Assembly (NCBI GenBank): GCA_902572735.1
Contig: CACGGX010000001.1
Span: 62,001-126,000, forward strand
DNA from: an uncultured Alphaproteobacteria bacterium
GTDB lineage: Bacteria > Pseudomonadota > Alphaproteobacteria > HIMB59 > GCA-002718135
Direction: 5' to 3'
Length of the DNA stretch: 64,000 nucleotides
The notes under the pieces are model-generated. The model was given only the letters and a program-made list of their open reading frames with translations, was not told the DNA's origin and did no database searches. Position 1 is the stretch's first letter. Each line of letters opens with the position of its first letter. Positions 1-8,771 of the stretch are shown here, piece by piece. A program made the translations under genes and the position numbers.

Positions 1-1
1 T

Positions 2-118
2 TTTTGTGGTAAAGATAGATTTGAAGATAAGCCTTATTGCTTAGATCATTGTGCTGTTGCATATGTTGTTCCTGAAAAAGAAGATAACGAAAAGTCAGAA
101 TTAAATAATACGATCTAA
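2..118 (+). CDS. gcrA: GcrA-family cell cycle regulator, C-terminal end (partial)
   Basis: The window opens inside a reading frame that ends at 116-118. The 38 visible residues contain FCGKDRFEDKPYCLDHCAVA, the Cys/His-rich C-terminal block typical of GcrA proteins (usually C-G-x-P...K-P-Y-C-x-x-H). GcrA is an alphaproteobacterial sigma70-associated regulator that acts at methylated GANTC promoters. The N-terminal DNA-binding part lies outside the window, so the call rests on this short block only. An acidic tail follows the block. Confidence 0.75.
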   Translation, partial: FCGKDRFEDKPYCLDHCAVAYVVPEKEDNEKSELNNTI

Positions 119-168
119 AAATAATTAAAATTCTAGAAATAAAAATTCTTCCTGCTATCAATTAAAAT

Positions 169-1419
169 ATGAAAGATGAGAGAATTAATTCTGTATTAAC
201 TCCTATTCTAATTGGAGGAAGTTTAATTCTTTTAATAAGTTTTGCAATTCGTTCAACATTTGGACTATTTCAAATTCCTATTGCGTCTGATTTTTTATGG
301 AACCGTTCGGAATTTTCTCTTGCTATTGCTATTCAAAATTTAGCCTGGGGTGTAGGCACTCCACTATTTAGTGCTTTTGCCGAAAAATATGGCGATAGAA
401 AAGCAATAGCGATAGGCTTAATTCTTTATGCAATTGGAATTTTTATAAGTAGTACTGCTACAACTCCAGAGGCGCATCAAACTTTAAACTTTTTAATTGG
501 TTTTGGGATAGCTGGTAGTGGTTTTGGTCCAATTTTAGCAGTAGTTGGAAGAGCCACGTCTCCAGAAAAAAGATCTTTAGCACTAGGTATTACAACTGCT
601 TCAGGATCAGCTGGACAAGTGGTTGGGCCACCACTTGCTTCTATTCTATTATCATTTTTACCTTGGTCTTCAGTGTTTGAAATCTTTTCAATTATATTAT
701 TAATAACACTGATCCTTGTTCCAATTTTAAAAACAGAATCAAATACAAATATTAATAATGAAAATGAAAAAATTTCTAATGTTGTATTTGTTGCATTAAA
801 AGATCCAACATATTCAATGTTGTTCTTTGGTTTTTTTTCTTGCGGTTTTCAGTTAGCATTTATCACTGCACATTTTCCAGCATTTATTGTTGAATCTAGT
901 AGTCCAATTATAGAAGGAAGTTTAATAAGTTTGGTTTGTAGTTCTGTTGAAGGTTTAGGGGCATTATCTATGGCTCTTATAGGTTTGTTTAATATAATTG
1001 GTTGTTTGATTGCTGGAGCCTTAGGAAAGGGACATTATAAGAAATATCTTTTATCTTTAATTTATACCGGAAGGACTGTTGCGGCAATTTTATTTATCTT
1101 ACTACCTATTACACCAACATCTATTGCAATATTTTCAATAGTTATGGGTGCTTTATGGTTAGCAACAGTTCCTTTAACTTCAGGAATTATAGGTCATATT
1201 TATGGATTAAAATTTATGGGTACATTATATGGAATTGTATTTTTTTCTCATCAACTAGGATCTTTTGTAGGTGTTTGGTTAGGCGGTCTATTTTATGATA
1301 TGTATGGAAGTTATGATATTGTATGGTGGGTTGGTATAGGGGTAGGTGCCTTTTCTGCAATAATCCATTTACCAATTAGAGAAAAACCATTATCTAATAC
1401 AAATATACAAACAGCATAA
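169..1419 (+). CDS. MFS transporter (monocarboxylate/OFA-like)
   Basis: A 416-aa protein with about twelve hydrophobic segments spread evenly along its length, as in major facilitator superfamily carriers. The loop between TM2 and TM3 carries a motif-A-like FAEKYGDRKAI (about residues 70-80). A loop with RATSPEKRSLALG near residue 130 is typical of the monocarboxylate/oxalate-formate antiporter branch. It sits in the inner membrane and probably imports or exchanges a small organic acid; the substrate cannot be read from sequence. No clear Shine-Dalgarno precedes the ATG. A 40-aa membrane peptide follows 4 nt after the stop and may be cotranscribed. Confidence 0.85.
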   Translation: MKDERINSVLTPILIGGSLILLISFAIRSTFGLFQIPIASDFLWNRSEFSLAIAIQNLAWGVGTPLFSAFAEKYGDRKAIAIGLILYAIGIFISSTATTPEAHQTLNFLIGFGIAGSGFGPILAVVGRATSPEKRSLALGITTASGSAGQVVGPPLASILLSFLPWSSVFEIFSIILLITLILVPILKTESNTNINNENEKISNVVFVALKDPTYSMLFFGFFSCGFQLAFITAHFPAFIVESSSPIIEGSLISLVCSSVEGLGALSMALIGLFNIIGCLIAGALGKGHYKKYLLSLIYTGRTVAAILFILLPITPTSIAIFSIVMGALWLATVPLTSGIIGHIYGLKFMGTLYGIVFFSHQLGSFVGVWLGGLFYDMYGSYDIVWWVGIGVGAFSAIIHLPIREKPLSNTNIQTA

Positions 1420-1423
1420 TTAT

Positions 1424-1546
1424 ATGGATGAAAAAAAAATTATACGAAACTTAATTATAGTAATTTTTTTCTTAGTGATTATTTATTCATTAGCTAGAGT
1501 TGGTGTAGGTTTAGATCTTAGCTTTGGACCTTATTTAAAAGAATAG
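1424..1546 (+). CDS. 40-aa single-pass membrane peptide
   Basis: An ATG at 1424 opens a 40-codon frame ending at TAG 1544-1546. The product has a charged N-terminus (MDEKKIIRN), one hydrophobic helix (LIIVIFFLVIIYSLA) and a short polar tail (DLSFGPYLKE). It begins 4 nt after the MFS stop on the same strand, consistent with translational coupling. I do not recognise a family. It could be a small subunit or regulator of the transporter, or a chance ORF; coding status is moderately supported by position and composition. Confidence 0.45.
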   Translation: MDEKKIIRNLIIVIFFLVIIYSLARVGVGLDLSFGPYLKE

Positions 1547-1551
1547 TAGAT

Positions 1552-2799
1552 TTAGTTACACCATTCTCCTTGTTTAAATATTGGCGTTACAGCTCCATCC
1601 TTATCAACACCGTCAACATCAATTTTACCTGAGCCAATCATCCAATCAATGTGTATCATACTTGAATTGCCACCTCTTTGAGTGATTTCATCTTTCGATA
1701 AATCTTTTTTCGATTTGAAACATTTTGAGTAACATTGACCCAAAGCTATATGAGAAGCAGCATTCTCGTCAAATAAAGTGTTATAGAAAGTTATTCCTAA
1801 TTGCGAGATAGGTGAACTATTTGGAACTAAAGCTACTTCACCAAGTCTTCTTGAGCCCTCATCTGAATCGAGAACTTTTAATAAAACATCTTGTCCTTTA
1901 GAAGATTTTGCTTCAACAATTTTGCCTTCTTCAAAGCGAACATTAATATCTTCAATTAGTGTTCCTTGATACGATAGAGGTTTGGTTGAGCAAACTTCCC
2001 CACTAACGCGACTAGCATGAGGAGTAGTGAATACTTCTTCAGATGGGATATTTGGATTACAAATAATACCATTTTGGGCTTCTGACGCGCCTCCCATCCA
2101 CTCATGGTCATCAGCAAGACCTACAGTTAAAGATGTTCCAGGACCAGAGTATTTTAAAGAATGAAAATTTTTAGCATTTAACCAATCTGTTTTATCTCTT
2201 AAATTTTTATTATGTTGGTCCCATTCAGCTACAGGATCATCATTGCTAACTCTTGAAGCATGAAATATTGCATCTCCTAATTTTTTAATTGCTTCACTAT
2301 CATCAAGATCTGGGAAGACTCTTTTTGCCCATGCTTTTCCTGGCCACGAAATTATATTCCAGTTAATTTTAAATTCAGTAATTCTTTCTCTAGCTGGTTT
2401 GTATGCAACAGCATTAGCTTTATTTGCGCGCGAAACTTTATTAGGATCAATTTCAGATAGTAGCATAGGATCATCACCAGCAATAGCCATTCTAGCTGTA
2501 TTATTATCAAAAGCTTCACCCATCCCATTATAGAGCCAATTTGCTGCAATATTGAAAGATTCATCATTTCCAAACTTAAATCGAGATAATGTAATATCAG
2601 AATCATTGAAAAGTGGGGTCACAAGTCCAGCTCCTTCTTTATAAGCATATTCAGCTATTTTTCTAACTAGAGGTAAAGATTCTAACGGTGCTGTTATTAA
2701 AAGGTTTTGACCTTTTTGAAGTGCAACTCCTCTTTTAATAGAGAGATGAGCAAGTTTATCAATATTTTTTGTATCTACATCGTAAAACATTAATATCAT
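1552..2799 (-). CDS. M29-family aminopeptidase (AmpS/PepS type)
   Basis: A 415-aa cytoplasmic metallopeptidase of family M29 (thermophilic aminopeptidase, AmpS/PepS/AmpT), which removes N-terminal residues from peptides. Full length for the family. The blocks that carry the dinuclear metal ligands are present: a Glu in EEVFTTPH, a Glu in RRLGEVALV, a His in ASHIALGQCY, and His383/Asp385 in MIHIDWMIGSG. Two in-frame ATGs are possible starts (2799 and 2790); the first is reported. It converges on the small membrane peptide gene, leaving 5 nt between stops. Confidence 0.92.
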   Translation of the reverse strand: MILMFYDVDTKNIDKLAHLSIKRGVALQKGQNLLITAPLESLPLVRKIAEYAYKEGAGLVTPLFNDSDITLSRFKFGNDESFNIAANWLYNGMGEAFDNNTARMAIAGDDPMLLSEIDPNKVSRANKANAVAYKPARERITEFKINWNIISWPGKAWAKRVFPDLDDSEAIKKLGDAIFHASRVSNDDPVAEWDQHNKNLRDKTDWLNAKNFHSLKYSGPGTSLTVGLADDHEWMGGASEAQNGIICNPNIPSEEVFTTPHASRVSGEVCSTKPLSYQGTLIEDINVRFEEGKIVEAKSSKGQDVLLKVLDSDEGSRRLGEVALVPNSSPISQLGITFYNTLFDENAASHIALGQCYSKCFKSKKDLSKDEITQRGGNSSMIHIDWMIGSGKIDVDGVDKDGAVTPIFKQGEWCN

Positions 2800-2929
2800 A
2801 ATTAGTTTTTAAATTCTAAAAAGTCTAGAGATTTTAACTTTAAAATTTATTTTTAAAATCTTTCCACAAACACTTGTTTTTTTTCAGATATAAAAATATC
2901 AAATCTAAGCAAAAATAGTAAAATAAATT

Positions 2930-4846
2930 ATGGATTATGATCTTTTAGATAAAATTAATTTTCCATCAGACTTAAGAGAATTTAACAAGAAAGATCTAAA
3001 GCAAATCTCAGAGGAATTAAGAGCTAAAACAATTGAAACTGTTTCAAAAACTGGCGGTCATCTTGGTGCAGGACTTGGTGTTGTTGAATTAACTGTTGCA
3101 ATTCATTATGTTTTTAATACCCCTCATGATAAATTAATTTGGGATGTTGGGCACCAAGCGTATCCTCACAAAATTATAACAGGTAGAAAAAAAAATATCG
3201 AGACACTGAGAAAAAAAGACGGTGTGTATGGTTTTGTTAGAAGATCAGAAAGTGAATATGATCCATTTGGTACTGCCCATAGTTCAACAGCAGTTTCAGC
3301 AGGATTGGGAATTAAAGCTGCAAAAGATATAAATAAAGATAACTCAAAAGTTATATGTGTTGTTGGAGATGGTGCATTAAGTGCAGGTTTAGCTTTTGAA
3401 GGATTAAATAATGCGGGTGCACAAAAAAAAGGTTTAATTGTCATTTTAAATGATAACAAAATGTCAATAGACAAACCAGTTGGTGCTATGAGTACTTATC
3501 TAACTAGGTTACTATCATCTAAATCTTACTCAAGTTTAAGAAATATTATTAAAAAAATATCTAAAACCTTACCATCAAATCTATCAAAGACTCTCTATAG
3601 AACAGAAGAATATTCTAAAGGACTTATCACTGGTGGAACTCTATTTGAAGAATTAGGTTTTTATTATCTTGGTCCTATAGATGGGCATAATATAGATGAT
3701 ATGGTTTCAGTTTTAGAAAATATAAGAGATAACAAATTTGATAAACCAGTTTTTCTCCATTGTATAACCAAAAAAGGTAAAGGATATAGTCCTGCAGAAA
3801 AATCAGAAGATAAATTTCACGGAGTTGAAAAGTTTGATATTAACACTGGCAACTCAGTTAAAAAAACAAATTTAAAATCCTATTCAAATGTTTTTGGTGA
3901 AACACTATCAAAACTTGCCGAAAATGATGAAAAAATTGTAGCAATAACAGCCGCTATGATGTCTGGAACAGGATTAAAATTATTCCAAAAAAATTTTGAA
4001 AAAAGATTTTTTGATGTTGGTATTGCTGAACAACATGCTGTTACAATGGCAGCTGGATTGGCGACAGAGGGTTTCAAACCATTTGTTGCAATTTATTCAA
4101 CATTTTTGCAAAGAGCTTATGATCAAATCGTACATGATGTGGCTATTCAAAAATTACCAGTTAGATTTGCAATTGATAGAGCGGGGCTAGTAGGATCAGA
4201 TGGTCCTACTCATGCCGGTTCTTTTGATATTACTTATTTAGCCACATTACCAAATTTTATAGTTATGGCGCCTAGCAACCAAAGAGAGTTGTCTAATATG
4301 ATAGAGTTGTCTTGTGAGATTAATGAAACACCATCTGCATTTAGATTTCCAAGAGGAACGGGATCAGATGAACTATTCAATAATCAACCTGCTAAAATAA
4401 ATATAGGCAAAGGCTATATTCTAATTGAAGGAAACGATGTTGCTATCTTAAATTTAGGCACAAGACTTGAAAAATGTATTGAGGCAAGTAAGTTTCTTAA
4501 TCAAAATAATATTTATCCTACTATTGCCGATGCAAGATTTGCAAAACCATTAGACACAAATTTAATAGATAACTTATTAAACAATCATAAGTATATTCTA
4601 ACAATTGAAGAAGGTTCTATAGGTGGATTTTCATCACATGTTTTACATTATATTCATAATATAAGATCAAAAAAGGACAATGTGGTTATAAAAAATTTAA
4701 TCTTTCCAGATCGGTTTGTTGAACATATGACGCCAGATGAACAATATAAAGATATTAAAATGGATACAGAATCAATAATAAAAAAAATTAATAATTTTTA
4801 TGAAAATAAAATTGTTGATATAAAGAATTTTAAATTAAAAATTTAA
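2930..4846 (+). CDS. dxs: 1-deoxy-D-xylulose-5-phosphate synthase
   Basis: A 638-aa thiamine-diphosphate enzyme that condenses pyruvate with glyceraldehyde-3-phosphate, the first step of the MEP isoprenoid pathway. N-terminal landmarks are TGGHLGAGLG (41-50), WDVGHQAYPHKI (71-82), and the ThDP motif from GDGALSAG (146) to NDNKMSI (174). The central pyrimidine-binding region has DVGIAEQHAV and the C-terminal transketolase domain follows. Length is normal. It supplies the precursor pool that the carotenoid/retinal operon at 57-61 kb would draw on. The usual alphaproteobacterial neighbours xseB/ispA are not here; panB follows after 30 nt. Confidence 0.97.
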   Translation: MDYDLLDKINFPSDLREFNKKDLKQISEELRAKTIETVSKTGGHLGAGLGVVELTVAIHYVFNTPHDKLIWDVGHQAYPHKIITGRKKNIETLRKKDGVYGFVRRSESEYDPFGTAHSSTAVSAGLGIKAAKDINKDNSKVICVVGDGALSAGLAFEGLNNAGAQKKGLIVILNDNKMSIDKPVGAMSTYLTRLLSSKSYSSLRNIIKKISKTLPSNLSKTLYRTEEYSKGLITGGTLFEELGFYYLGPIDGHNIDDMVSVLENIRDNKFDKPVFLHCITKKGKGYSPAEKSEDKFHGVEKFDINTGNSVKKTNLKSYSNVFGETLSKLAENDEKIVAITAAMMSGTGLKLFQKNFEKRFFDVGIAEQHAVTMAAGLATEGFKPFVAIYSTFLQRAYDQIVHDVAIQKLPVRFAIDRAGLVGSDGPTHAGSFDITYLATLPNFIVMAPSNQRELSNMIELSCEINETPSAFRFPRGTGSDELFNNQPAKINIGKGYILIEGNDVAILNLGTRLEKCIEASKFLNQNNIYPTIADARFAKPLDTNLIDNLLNNHKYILTIEEGSIGGFSSHVLHYIHNIRSKKDNVVIKNLIFPDRFVEHMTPDEQYKDIKMDTESIIKKINNFYENKIVDIKNFKLKI

Positions 4847-4876
4847 TTCTTAATAAAAATTAATTGAAATTTAGAA

Positions 4877-5662
4877 ATGAAGAAAATTAAAATTTTAAAT
4901 AAAAGTTTTTGTAGACCTATAAGCTGTTTGACTGCATATTCTCCATCAATTGCAAAGATTTTAGATGGAAAAATTGATTTAATACTAGTTGGAGACTCTT
5001 TAGGCTCAACACTCTATGGTATGAAGAATACTCAAGGAGTTACTATGGATATGATGAAAAATCATGGGGCGGTTGTAAATAAAGAAGTTAAGAGAAGTTT
5101 AAAAGTTTTAGATATGCCATATAAAACATATGATAATAAAATTGATGCATACAAAAATGCTAAATTACTTTTAAATCACTGCAAACCTGATTTATTAAAG
5201 ATTGAAATTAATAAAAAAAAATTAGTTGTTTTAAAACACTTAGTAGATAAAAAAATAAATGTCATTTCTCATATAGGAGTAACACCACAGAGTTATAGGA
5301 ATTTTAATAAAATTAAAGTTTTAGGAAGAACAAACATAGAAAAACAAAATTTATTAAAATTAGCAAAAGAGTCTGAAAAGCTTGGAGCTAAAGCTGTATT
5401 GTTAGAATGTATAACAGCCGATACAGCTAAACTAATTACAGAAAATATTTCGATACCTACAATAGGTATAGGTGCTTCAAGATATTGTGATGGTCAAGTT
5501 TTAGTATTTGATGATTTAATAAATCTAAGCACAAATGATAAAAAACCGAAATTTGTAAAAAATTATTTTAATTTTAATAGGATTGCTAGCAATATAGTTA
5601 AAAAATATAATAGAGAAGTTAAGCTTAAAAAATTTCCTAATTCTAAATTTACTTATATTTAA
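4877..5662 (+). CDS. panB: 3-methyl-2-oxobutanoate hydroxymethyltransferase
   Basis: A 261-aa PanB (ketopantoate hydroxymethyltransferase), a TIM-barrel enzyme of pantothenate/CoA synthesis that transfers a hydroxymethyl group from methylenetetrahydrofolate to alpha-ketoisovalerate. Family signatures visible are LVGDSLGSTLYGM (the Mg2+-binding VGDSL block), HIGVTPQSY, VLLECI, and TIGIGASRYCDGQVLVFDD near the C-terminus. Slightly shorter than the E. coli enzyme, with a trimmed C-terminus. Its stop overlaps the stop of the convergent carbonic anhydrase gene by 4 nt. No panC is present in the window. Confidence 0.95.
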   Translation: MKKIKILNKSFCRPISCLTAYSPSIAKILDGKIDLILVGDSLGSTLYGMKNTQGVTMDMMKNHGAVVNKEVKRSLKVLDMPYKTYDNKIDAYKNAKLLLNHCKPDLLKIEINKKKLVVLKHLVDKKINVISHIGVTPQSYRNFNKIKVLGRTNIEKQNLLKLAKESEKLGAKAVLLECITADTAKLITENISIPTIGIGASRYCDGQVLVFDDLINLSTNDKKPKFVKNYFNFNRIASNIVKKYNREVKLKKFPNSKFTYI

Positions 5663-6291
5663 TCTAAATCTATAAAACTGTTGTTATTATCTAAAAACTT
5701 TATTAAACCAGAATCTATTTGGTACCACAAACCAATTACATTAAGTTTATTTGCATTTATTAATTTATCTATAAAATCATATTCATTTAAATTTTTAATT
5801 GATTGTTTTATATTTTCCTGCTCAAAAAAAGTTATTTTTTCAGTTTCTGAAAAATCATTAGGGATATTGTTGTAAGAATTTTGTAAACAACCTACCCATT
5901 TATTTATGTATTCAAAATCATTAATATTTTCTTTATCTGATAATGTTTTGTAAGAATACTCAACCCCACCACAATTAGAATGGCCTAAAATAATTAAGTT
6001 TGGAATTTTTAGAACTTTTAATGCGTATTCTATAGCAGATAATGTTTGTATATTTTGATCGTTATTATTTTTGGAAGGTACTATATTTGCAATATTTCTA
6101 TGTACAAAATAATCACCAACATCTCCACCAAATATAGTATTTTCAAGAATTCTTGAATCACAACAAGTAATAATCATAGCAATAGGTTTTTGTGGAGTTT
6201 TAGAAGCTTGCTGGTAAATGTCTTTGTAATCTTCAAAGGTATTCTTTTTCCAGAATTGATATCTTTCAATTAAAAATTTTGGTATTTCCAT
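5659..6291 (-). CDS. beta-class carbonic anhydrase
   Basis: A 210-aa cytoplasmic zinc enzyme that interconverts CO2 and bicarbonate. Zinc ligands and the Asp/Arg dyad are visible: Cys43-x-Asp45-Ser-Arg47 (TCCDSRI), His104 and Cys107 (GHSNCGG). GGDVGDYFVHRNIANIVP is the conserved beta-CA block after the first ligand. No signal peptide. It is a single-gene unit converging on panB and divergent from dusA; it probably supplies bicarbonate for carboxylation or supports pH balance. Confidence 0.93.
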   Translation of the reverse strand: MEIPKFLIERYQFWKKNTFEDYKDIYQQASKTPQKPIAMIITCCDSRILENTIFGGDVGDYFVHRNIANIVPSKNNNDQNIQTLSAIEYALKVLKIPNLIILGHSNCGGVEYSYKTLSDKENINDFEYINKWVGCLQNSYNNIPNDFSETEKITFFEQENIKQSIKNLNEYDFIDKLINANKLNVIGLWYQIDSGLIKFLDNNNSFIDLD

Positions 6292-6331
6292 AATGTTATT
6301 ATTTTAGTATTTATTTATATATCAAAATTAA

Positions 6332-7306
6332 ATGAAAAAGGAAATTAGTAGAAAATTCTGCGTAGCTCCAATGATGGGTTATACAACTCCGTATGCTAGA
6401 AAACTTTACAGAATTTTATCTAGTAATAGTTTTTTATTTAGTGAAATGATAGCAACAAAATCACTGATTTATTCAAAGAGTAGAGAAAATATTATTGATA
6501 ATGACTTTAATAACCCTGTTGCTCTTCAGGTAGGTGGTTCTGAAATAGACGAATTAACAAAAGCTTCAAAAATAGCAATAGATTACAATTATGATGAAAT
6601 TAATTTAAATGTTGGTTGTCCAAGCAAAGCAGTACAAAAAGGAAGTTTTGGTGCATGTCTTATGAGAGATAAAATTCTTGTTAGAAATTGTATGGAAGCT
6701 TTACAAAATAATAAGATTGAAGCTACATTAAAATGCAGATTGGGATTAGGTAAAGAGTTAAACTATGAATTTTTTGAAGAGTTTATTGATGAGATATCAA
6801 AAACTGGAATTAAATTTATTTATGTGCATGCTAGAAATGCAATTCTAAATGGTATTAGCCCACAGGGTAATAGAACGATACCCCCGCTTAGTTATGACTT
6901 TGTAAAAAAGATTAAAAAAAAGTATCCCAGTATAACATTTATCCTAAATGGAGGTATTAATAACCTTGATCAAGCAGAGAGTCTATTAAATGAATTCGAT
7001 GGAGTAATGATTGGAAGATTAATTAAGAATAATCCTTTTGTATTAAAAGAGGTTGATAAAAAAATTTTTAAAGAAAAAGAAAAATTAATTGATGAATCAA
7101 TAATTAATAATTATTTTGAATACATAAAACCAAAATTAGGTTTTGAGTCAATATTTAGATTATTAAGTCCTCTGCTTAATATCTTTTTTTCAGTTCCTCA
7201 TAGTAAAAATTATAAATCTAAAATTAACGATTATATGAAAGATAAAAAGATAAATTTAATTGAAGATTTATTAATAAAATTTGTTAGTGAGAAAAATCTA
7301 AGTTAA
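6332..7306 (+). CDS. dusA: tRNA-dihydrouridine synthase, DusA type
   Basis: A 324-aa FMN-dependent enzyme that reduces uridines in the tRNA D-loop. The N-terminus has the Dus signature KFCVAPMMGYTTPYAR, which in DusA members reads APMxxxTDRHxR. The catalytic Cys is Cys96 in NLNVGCPSKAV, followed by GSFGACLMR. ILNGGINNLDQAE and GVMIGRLIKNNPF form the FMN phosphate-binding part. FVHARNA is represented by IYVHARNAIL, as in DusA. The end lies 5 nt from the convergent pagL-like gene. Confidence 0.9.
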   Translation: MKKEISRKFCVAPMMGYTTPYARKLYRILSSNSFLFSEMIATKSLIYSKSRENIIDNDFNNPVALQVGGSEIDELTKASKIAIDYNYDEINLNVGCPSKAVQKGSFGACLMRDKILVRNCMEALQNNKIEATLKCRLGLGKELNYEFFEEFIDEISKTGIKFIYVHARNAILNGISPQGNRTIPPLSYDFVKKIKKKYPSITFILNGGINNLDQAESLLNEFDGVMIGRLIKNNPFVLKEVDKKIFKEKEKLIDESIINNYFEYIKPKLGFESIFRLLSPLLNIFFSVPHSKNYKSKINDYMKDKKINLIEDLLIKFVSEKNLS

Positions 7307-7311
7307 ATTTT

Positions 7312-7842
7312 TTAGTAAGGTATATGATAAGAAAAAGTTAAAATTTCAGCTCCAGGATTTTTATCACCTAAATTTGCGTTTGAAATGTGACTGAATGAAA
7401 TACCAATTCTATTTTTATTCTTTAATTCATAACTCACTTCAAATGAAGTTCTAAACTGCAGATCATTCCCTAATTTTTTTCCAGAACCATCATCGTAAAT
7501 ACCAGCTCCAAAACTTGGTGTAAAAAAAAATTTACTTTTATCTCCCTCAAATAATTCGCCTAGATTATCCTCAAAATAGATACCAGTTAAAAAATAAGAA
7601 GCAGAGTCGTTAGTATATTCAACACCAAAAAAAGGTTTCAAGAAAAAAAAATTGTCTTCTTCTGGCCCGATATCTAGAAACGATTTATCACTTCTATATT
7701 CATACCTAAAATCTAGAGCTTGATTTTTTTCTGAACCATCAAATTTTACATCATATAAACCTAGCCCAAATACGTTTGAACCTTTACTAGCTAAAGAGTT
7801 TGAAAAAAAAATGATTATTATTGAGATAAAAATTCTCATCAT
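7312..7842 (-). CDS. pagL: PagL-like lipid A 3-O-deacylase (outer-membrane beta-barrel)
   Basis: A 176-aa protein with an N-terminal signal peptide (MMRIFISIIIIFFSNSLAS) and alternating beta-strand sequence, fitting an 8-strand outer-membrane barrel. The C-terminus ends in an aromatic residue. The PagL catalytic triad is recognisable as His152-x-Ser154 (SHISNAN) and Glu166 (GAEI); the His-to-Glu distance of 14 residues equals that in characterised PagL (His126/Ser128/Glu140). PagL removes the 3-O acyl chain of lipid A. Divergence elsewhere is high, so substrate specificity is inferred. Start could be either of two adjacent ATGs. Confidence 0.8.
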   Translation of the reverse strand: MMRIFISIIIIFFSNSLASKGSNVFGLGLYDVKFDGSEKNQALDFRYEYRSDKSFLDIGPEEDNFFFLKPFFGVEYTNDSASYFLTGIYFEDNLGELFEGDKSKFFFTPSFGAGIYDDGSGKKLGNDLQFRTSFEVSYELKNKNRIGISFSHISNANLGDKNPGAEILTFSYHIPY

Positions 7843-7873
7843 ATAATTATATTATAATTATTTTATTAAGCTA

Positions 7874-8740
7874 TCAAATGAAAAATTCTCTATTTTGTTG
7901 AGATATGTCTAATAAAGCTTTTTTTAATTTTTCTAGTGCTTTAGTCTCAATTTGTCTTACTCTTTCTTTACTTATTTTTAATTTTTGCCCAAGTTCGTCT
8001 AAGGTAATGCTTTTCTCTCGGAACTTTCTAAGACGAATAATTATTTTCTCTCTATCATTTAAAGTATTAATTGCTTGGTTGATAAAATCTTTTTTTATAT
8101 TTTTATCATTGAAATCTTCATATGTTTCTTCAGGATTTTGGCGTTCATCTGCTAACAAACTCATTAAATCATTTTCTGTTTCGTTGTCAACTTTTTGATT
8201 TAGATGTAAATCTCCACCTGTAAGTCTTGATTCCATATTTTGTACTTCTAAAGATTTTACATTAAGGATATTAGAAACTTTATTTATTTCTTCTTGACCC
8301 ATAAACTCCCTAGAAACATCATTAATTTGTTGTTTAATTTTTTTAAGATTAAAAAACAGAGCTTTTTGAGATGCAGTTGAACCAGTTCTAACTACAGACC
8401 AGTTTTTTAAAATGTAATCTTGTATAGATGCTCTTATCCACCAAGATGCATAGGTGGAAAGTCTAAAATCTTTGGAGGTATCAAATTTTTCGAGAGCATG
8501 CATTATGCCTAGAACGCCCTCGTGAATAAGATCGTCTATTGGTAAACCATAGCTAGAGTATTTTCTAGCGTAAGAAACTGCAAGCCGTAGATACGAATTA
8601 AGAATTTTTTGAAGTGATTTTGGAGTTTTATTATCTCTCCAATCATTAATAAGAAAAAATTCTTCATCTTTTTCAAGGATTGCGGCTTTTTTTGATAATT
8701 CTATAAGATTATTAGAGAAAAAATGATTTTTTGATAACAT
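7874..8740 (-). CDS. rpoH: RNA polymerase sigma-32 factor
   Basis: A 288-aa sigma70-family protein of the RpoH group (heat-shock and stress sigma factor). Region 2 is clear: LIHEGVLGIMHALEKFD, then FRLSTYASWWIRASIQDYILKNW. The RpoH-specific block SVVRTGSTASQKALFFNLKKIK follows. Region 4 carries LDELGQKLKISKERVRQIETKALEKLK, the -35-binding helix-turn-helix. Length is typical. It is followed upstream on the same strand by a phosphatase-like pseudoenzyme, carD and fdxA, and may be the distal gene of that run. Confidence 0.95.
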   Translation of the reverse strand: MLSKNHFFSNNLIELSKKAAILEKDEEFFLINDWRDNKTPKSLQKILNSYLRLAVSYARKYSSYGLPIDDLIHEGVLGIMHALEKFDTSKDFRLSTYASWWIRASIQDYILKNWSVVRTGSTASQKALFFNLKKIKQQINDVSREFMGQEEINKVSNILNVKSLEVQNMESRLTGGDLHLNQKVDNETENDLMSLLADERQNPEETYEDFNDKNIKKDFINQAINTLNDREKIIIRLRKFREKSITLDELGQKLKISKERVRQIETKALEKLKKALLDISQQNREFFI

Positions 8741-8771
8741 ATATTATTATACGTAAAATTATTAGATTGGA

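Noticed and set aside
3166-3474. 102-aa antisense frame in dxs, and similar antisense frames in tsaD-acs-crt genes
   Set aside because: They lie wholly inside well-supported genes in the opposite frame and show no protein-like motifs.
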